Origin: Pseudorasbora parva
Lineage: Eukaryota > Chordata > Actinopteri > Cypriniformes > Gobionidae
DNA: 64,000 nucleotides
Assembly: GCF_024679245.1 (NCBI RefSeq)
Contig: NC_090184.1
Span: 129,001-193,000, forward strand
Direction of reading: 5' to 3'
The number at the start of each line of letters is the position of its first letter. Positions within the stretch are counted from its first letter, which is position 1. A program made the translations under genes and the position numbers. Shown piece by piece: positions 43,720-54,689 of the stretch. The notes under the pieces were generated by a model, which saw nothing but the letters and a program-made list of their open reading frames with translations, did no database searches and had not been told where the DNA came from.

Positions 43720-44393
43720 GAACAGGTATTACAAATATATAATCTGCTGACTGGCTTGTCTGCATTGTGTTGTGTTGTTTTGAATAAATAACAGGACAGC
43801 ATTCGTGGTTTCACTGATCTATCTCTGATGAACAAATAAAAACAGCCTCTTAATGCAATTGGAGACACCTTCGTTCCCTATCCAGTGTATAACCAATGCA
43901 GAGCATAAAATTAATTACATTTAACAAGAAAATAAATGTAACAGAAAATACCTGAGGAACAAATAAGAACAGCCTCTTAAAGCAATTGGAGTCACCTTTG
44001 TTCCCTAAAAACGAATATGAACCCATCACCATGTGCTTCTCTTACCTATATATATATATATAAGACAAAAATAACCACACAGATGAGTAAAATAAGAATA
44101 TATACATAAATCGGTGTGAAAATATGGACATAAAAGCAACAATTAAAATAAGGATTTAAACAGATTAACGAGAGACCAAAACAACCTCACCTCTCCAGTG
44201 CATCACCAATGCACAGAGGAAGAGGCGGGGCAAGAACAGGAAATGACAACTTGTGATGTCATCACAATTAAAGGGGAAAGCATTCCCATTTTTAGTTAGG
44301 TGTATATATATATATATATATAAATGAACAATTTTGGGTGAATTCTAATAAACAATATAAGCAATTAACAGGAAACTTTCTTAACCTGTTACA
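43720..44393 (-). repeat. Gypsy-type LTR of the second Gypsy element
   Basis: On the minus strand it begins TGTAACAGGTTAAG immediately after a purine tract. It contains an internal imperfect duplication: 'AACAGCCTCTTAATGCAATT' at 43841 and 'AACAGCCTCTTAAAGCAATT' at 43968, each followed by GGAG.CACCTT.GTTCCCTA. It is cut at the outer side by the Harbinger element. Its partner 5' LTR was not found. Confidence 0.55.
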
Positions 44394-44404
44394 CTCACCC
44401 CCCA
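44394..44404 (-). other. Polypurine tract
   Basis: TGGGGGGTGAG on the minus strand abuts the LTR's TG. It is consistent with the minus orientation of the Gypsy pol genes at 45594-49550. Confidence 0.6.
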
Positions 44405-45359
44405 GAATTTACATAAAATTTAGAGTACAACACGAAAAGCACAGGCCATAAGTATCACTTAGTCTACTCTTTAAGAAAACAGTGAAGATTATCAACATAC
44501 CAACACAACAACAGACTAAGATCCCCAACTAAGGACTTGGCCAAACCTCAACATATGTGCCCTTTACACTTTGGAAAGAAACTCAAGACCATTTGTTTGC
44601 ACAGGAAATACAAGAGAAAATACAAGAAATTACAGTATTATCAGAGACTGTGCAATAAAACACAGCAATTTAAACATAGATAAAGACTCGTTTCATAAGC
44701 AACGTTTCAAGCGAAAAAAGCGAAATTGTTTTATTTGGGAGTTTAAAGAGTGGGATTAAAGGCACCCACAAAAACAAAATATGGACCCAAATTACTAGTA
44801 GCTACTGTTAGTGTGGGGGTTGAGAAGCGCACTCCAGTAGTTTAAAGCTGTTTGGATGAGAAATTATCACAATGCATTATTTTACAGAACATGTTTTGAA
44901 ACAATTAGCATTTAATTTCGTATCACGGCACATGTATTGGGGTGTACGATATGAGGATGATGGGATGTGGAGTAGCCTCCATTCATTCACATTAATAATT
45001 GCATGACAATTTGTAAGAATCTTTTTATTATTATGATGTTTATTATTAATGACGCTTATTGTTATTTAGAAGAAGAATGTCGTTATTAATTATTTTATTA
45101 TTATTATTATTATTTAAAAGAAGAAGAATGTCATTTTTATTATTTTGTCAGTCTGAATTATTTTCAGTCCCAGTCCGTGCGCAGCTGCCGGGCCTAACCC
45201 TGAACCGTAAGGTAAAGCGCACAGGCTCGCAACTGGAGGAATACAGGCCTACAAATCAAATGCTTGGTATCACACAAATTAAACATTGAAGTCCATGTTG
45301 CACAAAAATAAACACTAAAGTTTATAATTTCTATGCTGTTGTTGTTGTTTTTTACAGTG
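44405..45359. other. Non-coding 3' region of the Gypsy element
   Basis: No gene. Contains a short imperfect duplication around 'GAAGAATGTC' (45070, 45122) with ATT repeats. Confidence 0.4.
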
Positions 45360-45590
45360 GGTCATGATATAGCGTATATTTGTCAGTGCGTTTTGTGGTG
45401 TTATGAATTGTTTTTCATTTTCGCACTAACTCAAAATGTTTGTACACCGCCTCCTGAGCTGGCGTAGGATTTGAGCGTGCCGTACGCCAACGTCCATATT
45501 GATAAATCTCAAAGTCACCTTGGGTTTGGGTGTACGCAAGGTGTACGCTGGAAATTTGGTGTACGCACTTTTGATAAATGAGGGCCGATA
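45360..45590. mobile_element. Half of another Harbinger-type inverted end
   Basis: Read on minus from 45590: 'GGCCCTCATTTATCAAAAGT' then GCGTACACCAAATTTCC and repeated GTACACC motifs. This is a common fish Harbinger/MITE terminus. The partner end is missing, so the element is truncated. Confidence 0.5.
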
Positions 45591-45593
45591 AGT

Positions 45594-45940
45594 CTGCATA
45601 CTGTTTGATAACTCTCCCAAGCCTGGTATAATGAACACCTGTATTTAAGTAAGCTACAGAATCTTGCCTAAAGCGTTCACTTGCAGAGACATATGTTAGG
45701 GGTGAATCAGCACCAGCCGCAGTATTGTCATCAGTCACTGGCACAGCAACTTCCATTAGGCTCCTCTTGAGTAGACAACTGAGAATGCACCCATAAAGAA
45801 GTGCGGTCATCCCCACAAGTAGCAACATCAGAGATATTTGGCATGGATTCTGCACATGAGAGTTCCTCAGCCTCATTCTGCCCATCATCGTCATGCCCAG
45901 CAGACTCAGGCCCCGTTTTCCCTGCATTTTGGCCTGTCAT
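45594..45940 (-). pseudogene. Gypsy pol C-terminal tail
   Basis: Minus readings in different frames give 'ESMPNISDVATCGDDRTSLW', then 'DSPLTYVSASERF' and 'YTRLGRVIKQYADL'. The basic 'TRxGRxIK' motif close to the C-terminus is typical of Gypsy polyproteins after the integrase. It is separated from the integrase at 46532 by an inserted element. Confidence 0.5.
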
Positions 45941-46470
45941 TTACACGAAAACGCTGTTTTATTCCAGAAAACTATTATTTCTAAAAACTCTGCCAAAGTG
46001 GAGATTTCTGAAAGCGCTGGTTATGTGTTGCCGTGTGAACAAGGAGAAACAGGGTTTTAGGTTCTCAAAAGTCACATTATGCGGCAGAAAATGCTTACGG
46101 CATGTGAGCGCCCTATGTTTAGAGTTTGTTTGATCATGGATGCTGCTATGGTGGTACTCATTTATACTTTTGTGCACACACTTTTACCTCCACTTCGTCT
46201 GTTATTTTGAAAGGAACAGGAAGTCGCTCGTGCTATTCGTTGTTGTTGATTTTGAGGATTCTAATTGGCTTGCATGGCTTTATCCTTCTCCCTACGCTGC
46301 CGCCTATAGGTGTGGTATAGTTATGATGGCGCCTGATGGCGTACTTATGCGGGTTGATGTAAACAACAACTTTTTTGAAAACGATGTTGTGTGCACAATG
46401 TTATTTTTGAAAACGGATGGGAGGAAATATTTGTTTCTCTTAATACCCGGCTCTGTGTAAACGTGGCCTC
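45941..46470. mobile_element. Non-autonomous DNA element inserted in Gypsy pol
   Basis: The left end 'TTTACACGAAAACGC' and the right end 'GTGTAAACGTGGCC' are inverted relatives, and both subtermini carry AAAACG/CGTTTT motifs. This GTTTACACG-type repeat is frequent in fish. It has no ORF of known family. Confidence 0.6.
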
Positions 46471-46531
46471 AAGCTCAGCAAAATAGAAGGTCTCACCACC
46501 GTGTGTTTTACCGGTTACACCACCACAGCAT

Positions 46532-47503
46532 TCACTGCGGCCACTTCTGCTTAGGCCTTGGTGGAAGAGATCTCAGCATATTACTTAATGTCCTGTTGAA
46601 AAGTTTGATACCATCATTCCCCATTGGGTGGTAAGGGGTGGTTCTCGACTTGTCAACTCCATCCAGCTCGAGAAGCTCGGCAATCAACTCACTCTCAAAG
46701 GTAGCTCCCTGGTCAGAATGAATGCATTGGGGAAATCCATAGATGCAGAAAAAGTTGTCCCAGAGTTTCTTAGCCACTCTTTTTGCTCTCTGGTCCTGAC
46801 CTGGAAATGCATGTGCCAGCTTCGTGAAGTGATCGGTGGTAACTAAAACATCCACAGATTTTTTGTTTCTATCTTCAGCAGACCAAAATTCGCCCTGAAG
46901 AAGCACTGGAACATTTCCTCACATAATCCCACACATCACGTTCCATATCAAGCCAGAAAAACATCTGATGGGCTAAAGACCAGCCAGGCCGTGAACACCT
47001 GAAAGTGCTTCGGATTTCAAGGGTTCAGGTAAAACTAGTTGGAGCTTCTTGTGTTTAGTGAGCGGGTCTTTAATAACTCTATACAGGATTCCATTAAGCA
47101 CAGAAAGTTTGTCCCACTGCATCAGAATCCAAAGTGTGCACTGGTTTTCGTTGGCACGTTCACGTCTTGATGGTTTGCGCTTTCTGCCGACATACTTAGA
47201 CACCCTAGCAATGACAGGGTCCTGGTTCTGATGTGTTTGCAAGTTTGTCAGTGAAAGGGAATAAAACACATCCTTGTCTCCACCGATTAAAGATTTCAGC
47301 TGTTCAGCAAATGACGTTGCTTTACATTCAGTTCCTGTTTCCCATTCCTCACAGGAGGACAAAATGGAAGACACGTCATCGGCGGACATTGATGCATCCA
47401 GCTCAAAATCAAGTGCACCAAATGGCAATGTTTGCGGTTGGCAGGTAAGATGGAACACCTCTTGCACATTTCCATCCTCTACACTGTGTACTTGTCTCAA
47501 CAC
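46532..47503 (-). pseudogene. Gypsy integrase, degraded
   Basis: The upstream frame (47503-46973) reads 'RVSKYVGRKRKPSRRERANE', 'LSVLNGILYRVIKD' and 'QLVLPEPLKSEALSGVHGLA', leading into a damaged HHCC zinc region. After a shift the core (46906-46532) shows 'VDVLVTTDHFTKLAHAFPGQ' (first Asp) and 'PQCIHSDQGATFESELIAEL' (second Asp). The expected Glu region reads 'PYHPMGNDGIKLFNRTL', with Lys where the catalytic Glu should be. The lost Glu and frame breaks make it inactive. Integrase lies downstream of RT/RNase H here, the ordinary Gypsy order. Confidence 0.85.
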
Positions 47504-47688
47504 TTCTGGGTTGAGAATAAGGTTCAGACAAAAGCCGCTGACTCACCTGACAAATGGATCCCTACTGAGTGCATCTGCCACCTCATTGAGTTTTCCAGCA
47601 ACGTATTTGATCTCAAAAGAATACGGAGCAAGTTTCGAGACCCAGCGCTGCTCACATGCATCCAACTTCGGCTTGGTCATAATATAGG

Positions 47689-48162
47689 TCAGCGAATAGG
47701 TGAATAGGTCCATTCAGTAAATTCATGTCCCTTAAGCCAGTGACTGAACTTGTCACACACCACCCAATTCAGAGCCAAGAATTCCAATCTGTGCGCAGGA
47801 TATTTTGTTTGGCTGCGGCTCAAAGCCTTGCTAGCAAACGCTATTGGTCTTGCCTTGTCCTCACCAGCAGGGATCTGAGAGAGCACTGCACCTATGCCAT
47901 CCAAGGAGGCATCAGTACAGAAAAGGAAAGGACACTCAAAATCAGGATGAGCCAGGACCACAGTGTCAACTAGAGCCCTTTTTAACTCTTCAAACGCCAC
48001 ACAGTCAGGGGTCCAGTCAAACGCTGTCAACTCCCGAAAAGGGCCTGCTCTCTTGTGACTACCAGCAGCTCTCACTGAGCATTTCTGGCCAGCTGTTAAG
48101 TTGAATAAAGGTCTGGAAATACATGAGGAACTTGGAATAAAGGATTGGTAGTACAGAACCAT
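47689..48162 (-). pseudogene. Gypsy RNase H domain
   Basis: It starts in the RT tether 'YYQSFIPSSSCISRPLFNLT'. RNase H proper has 'PFLFCTDASLDGIGAVLSQI' (first catalytic Asp), 'ARPIAFASKALSRSQTKYPA' and 'RLEFLALNWVVCDKFSHWLK' (catalytic Glu region). This domain degrades the RNA template during reverse transcription. The reading ends where the next frame begins, at 47689. Confidence 0.85.
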
Positions 48163-48977
48163 GCCAAGGAACGATCAGATTTTTTTGAAAATGAAGATGT
48201 GGTTCCATTTTCCTTCATCAAGTCCTCCTTCTGAAAAGCTGAGATGACTTTGACTTTCTCCCCATCAACTGAAACACCAGATCCATCAATCACATGGCCC
48301 AGGAACTTTACAGATTTTCTGCGAAAGTTACACTTTTTTTGGTGCAAGCTTCAGGTTGTTAGTTCTCAATAGAGAAAACACAATCTCCAGACGCTTCAAT
48401 GCCTCCTCTTCAGAAGGTGCAAAGTCATCGTGGTAACAGAGTAGGCTGGAAAAGTTAAGGTCACCAAAAATGCAGAGCATCACACGCATGAAAGACGCAG
48501 GACTGTTGCAAAGGCCTTGAGGAAGACGATTATATTCGTACAAGCCCATTGGTGTTGTAAAGGCAGTGTATCGTCGGTCAGACACATGGAGTGTGATGTT
48601 ATAAAAACCCAAAGTTAAGTCCATGGTGCTGAAAAGGGCATTACCACCCAAGGCTGCAAGACAGTCAGCTTGATGGTGTAGAGGGTGGGCATCCTTCATG
48701 GTTTTGGCATTTAGCCAACAAAAATCGGTGCAGACCCTCAGATTACCGTCTTTTTGCAGACCATCACTAAGGGAGATGCATACTCACTGACTGACTTTCT
48801 GATTATGCCTTTCTCCTCCATCTCTGACAACACTTCTCTCAATTTTTGATGGTGGGCTGTAAGGATGCGACAATAGGGCAAACAGAATGGGCGGTCATCA
48901 TAAAGATAGATCCTGTGCACAAAATCCTTTGCCTCTCCACAATCCATCTTATCCATCAATCTCATGTTAGGAAGCAA
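48096..48977 (-). pseudogene. Gypsy reverse transcriptase, frameshifted
   Basis: Three overlapping frames: 48977-48738 with 'PYCRILTAHHQKLREVLSEM' and 'GIIRKSVSEYASPLVMV'; 48699-48328 with 'FSTMDLTLGFYNITLHVSDR' (first catalytic Asp), 'RLPQGLCNSPASFMRVM' and 'LLCYHDDFAPS', a variant of the YLDD box with His for Leu; and 48347-48096 with 'KCNFRRKSVKFLGHVIDGSG'. The frame breaks and altered box show long inactivity. Confidence 0.88.
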
Positions 48978-49253
48978 GAAGAGTCACCAATTTCCCCTTT
49001 CACATCTCGGAGACTTCACATCCATCAATGGCAATGTTCCACAGACCATGATCCCTCAGCAACTGTGCAGGATTAAAGGAAAAGTCAGTTATCAGGGATG
49101 CTGAATCAGGAACATCACAACGGGTTCTGCTCAGACCCTGCATGACAGTGAAATCTTCCACGGCTAAACAGGAAGAAACATCTGCCAGTTTAGTTACGGT
49201 AAAGTGTCACTGATATTGGGGTAGGGTTCAGTACCTTCATTGGCACCTATCGA

Positions 49254-49550
49254 TCACCCAAACAGAGCGATTGCCTGGCAGAGTTTCACAGAACTGAGTT
49301 CATCAGGTTGCTGAGGCCCAGACCATTGGGAGATGCAGCTCAGAAGTTCAAGGAATTGCTCACACTCAGGATTACTGTTATTGCAGGAAACAAGCTCCCA
49401 GTACTTGTCATGCAATGTCATCTTCTGCAGAACACATTTGATCACATTGCTGCCAATAATTAACTCATCTCTTTGTCCAGGCACCACAAGAGTGGGAACA
49501 ACCAACTTAAATCCATAGACTTCAATCTCCAAGTCGAAAAATTGACACAA
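49254..49550 (-). pseudogene. Gypsy protease-region remnant
   Basis: The minus reading 'YGFKLVVPTLVVPGQRDELI' then 'IGSNVIKCVLQKM' matches the C-terminal half of a retroviral-type aspartic protease, whose conserved 'hhGxN/D' turn is 'IIGSNVI'. The DTG/DSG active site is not present; sequence upstream ends in a dispersed repeat at about 49590. Gag is missing altogether. Confidence 0.6.
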
Positions 49551-49595
49551 CTCAACTCAATCTCTTGTTAATCTTTTGTAATCCTTATTTTAATT

Positions 49596-50335
49596 GTTGC
49601 TTTTATTAATCAATCAATCAATCAATCAACTTTATTTATATAGCGCTTTTACAATGACGATTGTTTCAAAGCAGCTTCACAGTGTTAAAAAGGACAACAT
49701 TGTAGCAGAATTAGATTTGGCTGTACAGTCGTTCTGGAGAAAACACTTATTTTAATTTATCATATAGCGACAATGTGGGCAGATCAGTTATATAGATAAT
49801 ATAGTTAATTTAGTAATTAATTTTATTTGGATATTTAGTTGAATTATTTGGATCATAATTTTAGTGTCCTCAACTGAGCAAGCCAAGGCAAAGGCGAGAG
49901 TGGCCAGGAACCAAAACTCCATCAGGGCATGATGGAGAAAAATAAACCTTAGGAGAAACCCGACTCAGTCGGGGTGCCAGTTCTCCTCTGGCCTATTGTC
50001 AAACAGTGTATAATTATTATTCTGGCAACCATACAGGTCATAAATCATATGAGATCGGAATATTTGAAATTTCTGGGTATCACGTAAGAGACAGGTTTAT
50101 TGAGGATGGCGCATCGATTCTACAAGAATATGAATATTTGAAAGATCAGAGTCATCGCTCCGGAGACGGGTTTATTGAGATTCACAGGAGACACCAGTTG
50201 ACATGGTTTCAGCAGACACTCCAGGATGCGTTGGTCATGTCCAAGCGCAGGTCCACCATCTGATCAGGATACGGCCTGGTCAGGCTGCTGCATTAACTAG
50301 GTCAGCCGGAACTGGGGACACTCCCCATAACACCT
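49596..50335. repeat. Cyprinid-type dispersed repeat
   Basis: It starts with (AATC)n and 'AACTTTATTTATATAGCGCT', then 'TTTACAATGACGATTGTTTC' and 'AGCAGCTTCACAGTGTTAAA'. It ends near 'GGGGACACTCCCCATAACAC'. The head recurs at 58801-58850. The arrangement suggests a retroposon read from its 3' end. The 50006-50263 reading is inside it and is not treated as a gene. Confidence 0.6.
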
Positions 50336-50467
50336 GATGTACTCGTTATATCATAAAAAGAGTGGCACCTATGCTAATGTTAGTCTCTCTGTTTATCCCG
50401 AGGTTAACTGCAGTCGGCATGACCCATTTAGTTCTTCCTTTTACTCCTTAGCGGCCAGGAGGAAAAC

Positions 50468-51236
50468 TTTACATTACACTACGTTAGAGAACGGTTTGCG
50501 TCTTCCTATGGCTAACCTGAGAATCCTTTACATTACACTACGTTTGAGAACGGTCTTCATCTTCCTGTGGCTCACCTGAGAATCCTTTACATTACACTAC
50601 GTTTGAGAACGGTCTTCATCTTCCTGTGGCTCACCTGAGAATCCTTTACATTACACTACGTTTGAGAATGGTCTTCATCTTCCTGTGGCTCACCTGAGAA
50701 TCCTTTACATTACACTTCGTTTGAGAACGGTCTTCATCTTCCTGTGGCTCACCTGAGAATCCTTTACATTACACTACGTTTGAGAACGGTCTTCATCTTC
50801 CTGTGGCTCACCTGAGAATCCTTTACATTACACTACGTTTGAGAACGGTCTTCATCTTCCTGTGGCTCACCTGAGAATCCTTTACATTACACTACGTTTG
50901 AGAACGGTCTTCATCTTCCTATGGCTAACCTGAGAATCCTTTACATTACACTACGTTTGAGAACGGTCTTCATCTTCCTGTGGCTCACCTGAGAATCCTT
51001 TACATTACACTTCGTTTGAGAACGGTCTTCATCTTCCTGTGGCTCACCTGAGAATCCTTTACATTACACTACGTTTGAGAACGGTCTTCATCTTCCTGTG
51101 GCTCACCTGAGAATCCTTTACATTACACTACGTTTGAGAACGGTCTTCATCTTCCTGTGGCTCACCTGAGAATCCTTTACATTACACTACGTTTGAGAAC
51201 GGTCTTCATCTTCCTGTGGCTCACCTGAGAATCCTT
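50468..51236. repeat. 59-bp minisatellite, ~13 copies
   Basis: 'TTTACATTACACTACGTTTG' begins each unit (50527, 50586, ...; step 59 bp). Units differ by single bases (ACTACG/ACTTCG, GTGGCTCACC/ATGGCTAACC). The first unit is the most divergent. It directly follows the dispersed repeat. Confidence 0.95.
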
Positions 51237-51556
51237 CCATCAGGGTTTGCCAGGTCTCTGCATCAAAAGTACACAAAACTCCCAATGTGATTTTCTCCAT
51301 CAGGAATTCTCCACAGGCCACATTCGAATTGAGCCAGCCTTTGTCAGGCTGCCGTGATGTAATCAGCCTTCAAATGAGGCATGATGATATTATCTACAAA
51401 TGCGTACACAAACAGATGTTCCTGCAATGTTTAACCCAGATATTTGGGTGTTTTTGGAGGTATGGTCAGAGGAATTATGTGTTAATGATGAAAAAACACA
51501 GATTTACCTTTGTTGATGAGATTTACTGCAACACTAGAAAGAAAAGAAACATTTAC

Positions 51557-53233
51557 ATTTAATCATTTAGCAGACGCTTTTATCCAAAGCAACTTAAAAA
51601 AAAGGGGAGAGCAATAAATGCAATGAAACAAATAAGGGCAACAACCTGCAAGTGCTGTAAGGAGTCTCAGTTAATCAAGCACAGTACACAATCCCCCCAC
51701 AAACAAACAGACAGACAAAGTAATTGGATAGTTTAGTGCTAGTCATTAGTGGTCAGGTGCAGCTAGAAAAGATGTGTCTTAAGATGTTTTTTGAAAATGG
51801 CTACAGATTCGGCTGCTGGAATTGAGATTCCACCAGGTGGGGACGGTCGAGGTCCATGAGAGAGATTTCATGCCTCTTTGGGATGGAACCATGAGGCATC
51901 ATACACTTGCAGAACGCAAGCTCCTGGAGGGTGTGTAAGTCTGAAAAAGCAAGTTTAGGTGTATTGGTGCAGAGCCAGTGGTTACTTTGTAGGCGAGAAC
52001 TAGTGCCTTGAATTTAATGCGATCGGCCATTGGCAGCCAGTGCAGTCTGATGAAGAGAGGCGTAACATGCGCTCTCTTCGGCTCATTAAAGACCACTCTC
52101 GCTGCTGCATTCTGGATCAGCTGCAAGGGTTTGATAGTGCATGCTGGAAGCCCAGCCAGAAGAGCATTACAATAGTCCAGTCTGGAGAGAACAAGAGCTT
52201 GAACCAGGAGTTGTGCAGCCTGTTCTGATAGGAAGGGTCTAATCTTTCTAATGTTGTATAAAGCAAATCTGCAGGACCGGGCTGTTGCAGTAATGTGGTC
52301 AGTGAAGTTTAACTGGTCATCAATCACAACTCCAAGGTTCCTGGCTGTCCTGGATGGAGTTATGGTTGATGAACCAAGCTGAATGGAGAAATGTTGATGA
52401 AGTTCTGGGTTGGTTGAGACAACAAGTAATTCTGTCTTTGCAAGATTGAGTTTAAGATGATGCTCTTTCATCCAGTCAGAAATGTCTGTCAGACAGGCAG
52501 CGATACGAACACTGACTGTAGGATCATCTGGTTGAAATGAGAAGTAGAGTTGAGTGTCATCAGCATAGCAGTGATAGGAGAAGCCGTGTTTCTGAATGAC
52601 AGAACCTAATGATGACATGTAGATGGAGAAGAGAAGTGGTCCAAGCACTGAGCCCTGGGGAACCCCAGTAGCTAGATGATGTGACTTAGACACTTCACCT
52701 CTCCATGACACCCTGTAGGACCTACCAGAGAGGTAAGACCTGAACCACTGGAGAGCAGTTCCTGAGATCCCCGTCTTCCTAAGTGTTGACAGGAGGATCT
52801 GGTGGTTAACTGTTTCAAAAGCAGCAGACAGATCCAGCAGAATGAGCACTGAGGATTTGGAAGCTGCTTTTGCCAGTCTCAGTGCCTCAGTTACCGAGAG
52901 CAAGGCAGTCTCAGTCGAATGGCCGCTTTTGAAGCCGGATTGGTTGTTGTCTAGGAGGTTGTCCCGTTCAAGAAACATAGAGAGTTGATTGAACACAACT
53001 CGCTCAAGGGTCTTTGCAATGAAAGGCAGAAGGGATACCGGTCGGTAGTTTTCTAAAAGTGCTGGATTCAGAGAGGGTTTCTTAAGCAGTGGGGTTACCC
53101 GAGCCTGCTTAAATGCTGTGGGAAAGGTGAATCCATCCATGCTAAAATAAAAATGGTCAACGAGAGGAGGTAAATCTGTAGTATAAGTACACCTCTTATC
53201 GTTGATCAGATTGATTAGCTTACCATGCTCCAC
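51557..53233 (-). mobile_element. L2-like LINE, 5'-truncated, nearly intact RT
   Basis: Minus-strand LINE with a long RT reading and a 3' end containing 'TTTAGCAGACGCTTTTATCC' (plus strand, 51566 on), the well-known fish L2/SINE tail. Truncated upstream at 53233 where a dispersed repeat starts. Well-conserved RT motifs make it the least decayed LINE here. Confidence 0.85.
51899..53233 (-). CDS. L2-like LINE reverse transcriptase (partial, open)
   Basis: 444 residues without a stop. RT blocks in order: 'ARVTPLLKKPSLNPALLENY' and 'RPVSLLPFIAKTLERVV' (residues ~45-80); 'NQSGFKSGHSTETALL' (~97-112); 'VLILLDLSAAFETVNH' with the first catalytic Asp (~128-143); 'TGVPQGSVLGPLLFSIYM' (~188-205); 'YHCYADDTQLYFS' with the catalytic Asp pair (~219-231); then 'HLKLNLAKTELL' and 'ARNLGVVIDDQLNF'. 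The thumb and C-terminal 'RLDYCNALLAG' and 'LHWLPMADRIKFKAL' follow. The endonuclease domain and true start are missing (5' truncation), so the ATG at 53233 is only the first Met. Not autonomous. Confidence 0.9.
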   Translation of the reverse strand: MEHGKLINLINDKRCTYTTDLPPLVDHFYFSMDGFTFPTAFKQARVTPLLKKPSLNPALLENYRPVSLLPFIAKTLERVVFNQLSMFLERDNLLDNNQSGFKSGHSTETALLSVTEALRLAKAASKSSVLILLDLSAAFETVNHQILLSTLRKTGISGTALQWFRSYLSGRSYRVSWRGEVSKSHHLATGVPQGSVLGPLLFSIYMSSLGSVIQKHGFSYHCYADDTQLYFSFQPDDPTVSVRIAACLTDISDWMKEHHLKLNLAKTELLVVSTNPELHQHFSIQLGSSTITPSRTARNLGVVIDDQLNFTDHITATARSCRFALYNIRKIRPFLSEQAAQLLVQALVLSRLDYCNALLAGLPACTIKPLQLIQNAAARVVFNEPKRAHVTPLFIRLHWLPMADRIKFKALVLAYKVTTGSAPIHLNLLFQTYTPSRSLRSASV

Positions 53234-53360
53234 CTGTGTTTAATTAGGTTTAATTATCTGCCGTGCTCCCCTTGTTAATTAGGTTTGATTAGCTGACGGC
53301 TCCGTTGTTTAATTATCTGTATGTGCTCCTCCCGAAATTAGTTAATAAAACTTCACTTGT
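53225..53360. repeat. Dispersed repeat shared with 38304-38395
   Basis: Two or three degenerate repeats of 'GTTTAATTAGGTTTAATTA' with 'GTGCTCC' lead into 'CTCCCGAAATTAGTTAATAA'. Confidence 0.55.
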
Positions 53361-53369
53361 CTATAAACT

Positions 53370-54685
53370 GGAAGGTTGGTGGTTCGATCCCTGGTTCCAC
53401 CTGACCAAGTGTCGGGTTTCCTTGAGTAAGACACCCAACCCTTAAGCCGGGCATACACTGTGCGATTTCCATCTGATTTCGAGCCGAATTCTGACTCGTG
53501 CGACTCTTTTTTGGGTCGGGCCGATTTTCAGGTTTATCGTGCGTGGTTTGTCGCGAGGTGTTCGTGCAGTGTACAGGGGGAAACGAGGGGCGACAAACCT
53601 CTCCCGATCGGGAATCGGATGGTCAGATGAACTTCTGGCGTGTCAGTAATTCTGCTCGCCCCTCGAGAGGTTATCGCACAGCTGAAGCAAAGCCACGAAC
53701 TGATGACATATTTCCCCTCACTGTGCCTGCGCCAAAGCAGAAGTTCAACCATTTCATTTTTAAAAGCATTAAGGAAGAAAACGAAAAGAGCGAGATCTTT
53801 AATTATGTAGGCAGCTATCAAATAGCAGAAATTAAGTAAACGGTTGTGCCTCCAGTTTGTGTTGTATATATCCAGTGCATCTTATTCATTTAGCTAGTTG
53901 ATCATTAATTTAGCCTACTTGTTTTACTTTCACATTTTATTTTTATTTTTTTAATATTAATTAATATTTAGCCTAGGCCTACTTAATCTTATTATGACGG
54001 AAAGTGGGAACCGTTGTCCATCTTGACACAATGTCATGTTGCAATGTGTTCTTTTTCCTCATGAACGCGAGTCAGTGGATATCACGCAATGCGCAGTTTA
54101 AACGCAGTCTCAAACTCAGTCCATTATTCACTGCAGAAAGTGGAAGTAAAATCTGACAATCTATCTATTATTTTATTATGCAGTGTGTCGATTATGCATT
54201 ATTGTTGGGGGGAGGGGGGCAAATTAATGTAATACCTTAAATGTAATAATTTAATAATAAAAGTAGGCCTACTCTAATAATAATAATAATTGTATAGCCT
54301 ACATACATTCTAAATCCTCTTGATATCAATAGCTGATGTATTTACCTCTCTATGATACACCATGGTCTATCGTCGCCACAGGGGTTTTATTGCGCATTTT
54401 TCACCCGTACAGTATGAGCAATCAAGACGCGCTCGACGGACGGACCGCACAGTGAGAGCACATCAATCGTGAGCTTTGGCTTTACATCGCATGCGATCTT
54501 GTCGTACAGTGTGAGTAGGTAACCTTTCTGAAAACCCATAGAAATCGCACAGTGTATGCCCAGCTTTACAAGGCTGACATCACCGTCTGTGTATGAATGG
54601 GTGATTGTGAGGCAAAATGTAAAGCGCTTTGGATGGCCATATGGTCTGTTAAGTGCTATATAAATGCGGTTGATTTATCATTAAA
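53370..54685. mobile_element. tRNA-type SINE split by a DNA transposon
   Basis: 53375-53455 has a B-box-like 'GGTTCGATCCC' and then 'TTTCCTTGAGTAAGACACCC'. 54566-54685 has 'GTGTATGAATGGGTGATTGT', 'GTAAAGCGCTTTGGATGG' and 'AAGTGCTATATAAATGCGG'. Together they are head and tail of a common fish SINE with a LINE-derived 3' end. The A box is not clear, so it is not called as a tRNA gene. Confidence 0.7.
53456..54565. mobile_element. DNA transposon inserted in the SINE
   Basis: The inverted ends are 'GGGCATACACTGTGCGATTT' at the left and 'AAATCGCACAGTGTATGCCC' at the right, with 20 bp of perfect complementarity. Length is about 1.1 kb. The reading 53498-53839 has no recognised domain. The target duplication is ambiguous. 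Confidence 0.82.
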
Positions 54686-54689
54686 CGAT

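Noticed and set aside
45415..45927. 170-aa minus ORF as a membrane protein
   Set aside because: It crosses from a Gypsy pol tail into a Harbinger terminus. The recognisable pol-tail motifs lie in more than one frame.
51899..53233. 444-aa intact ORF as a host gene
   Set aside because: RT motifs (YADD, GVPQGS) and the downstream L2-type tail show it is a truncated LINE.
53385..53455. tRNA gene
   Set aside because: Only a B-box-like GGTTCGATCCC is present. There is no cloverleaf or clear A box, and the 3' part is a LINE-derived SINE tail.
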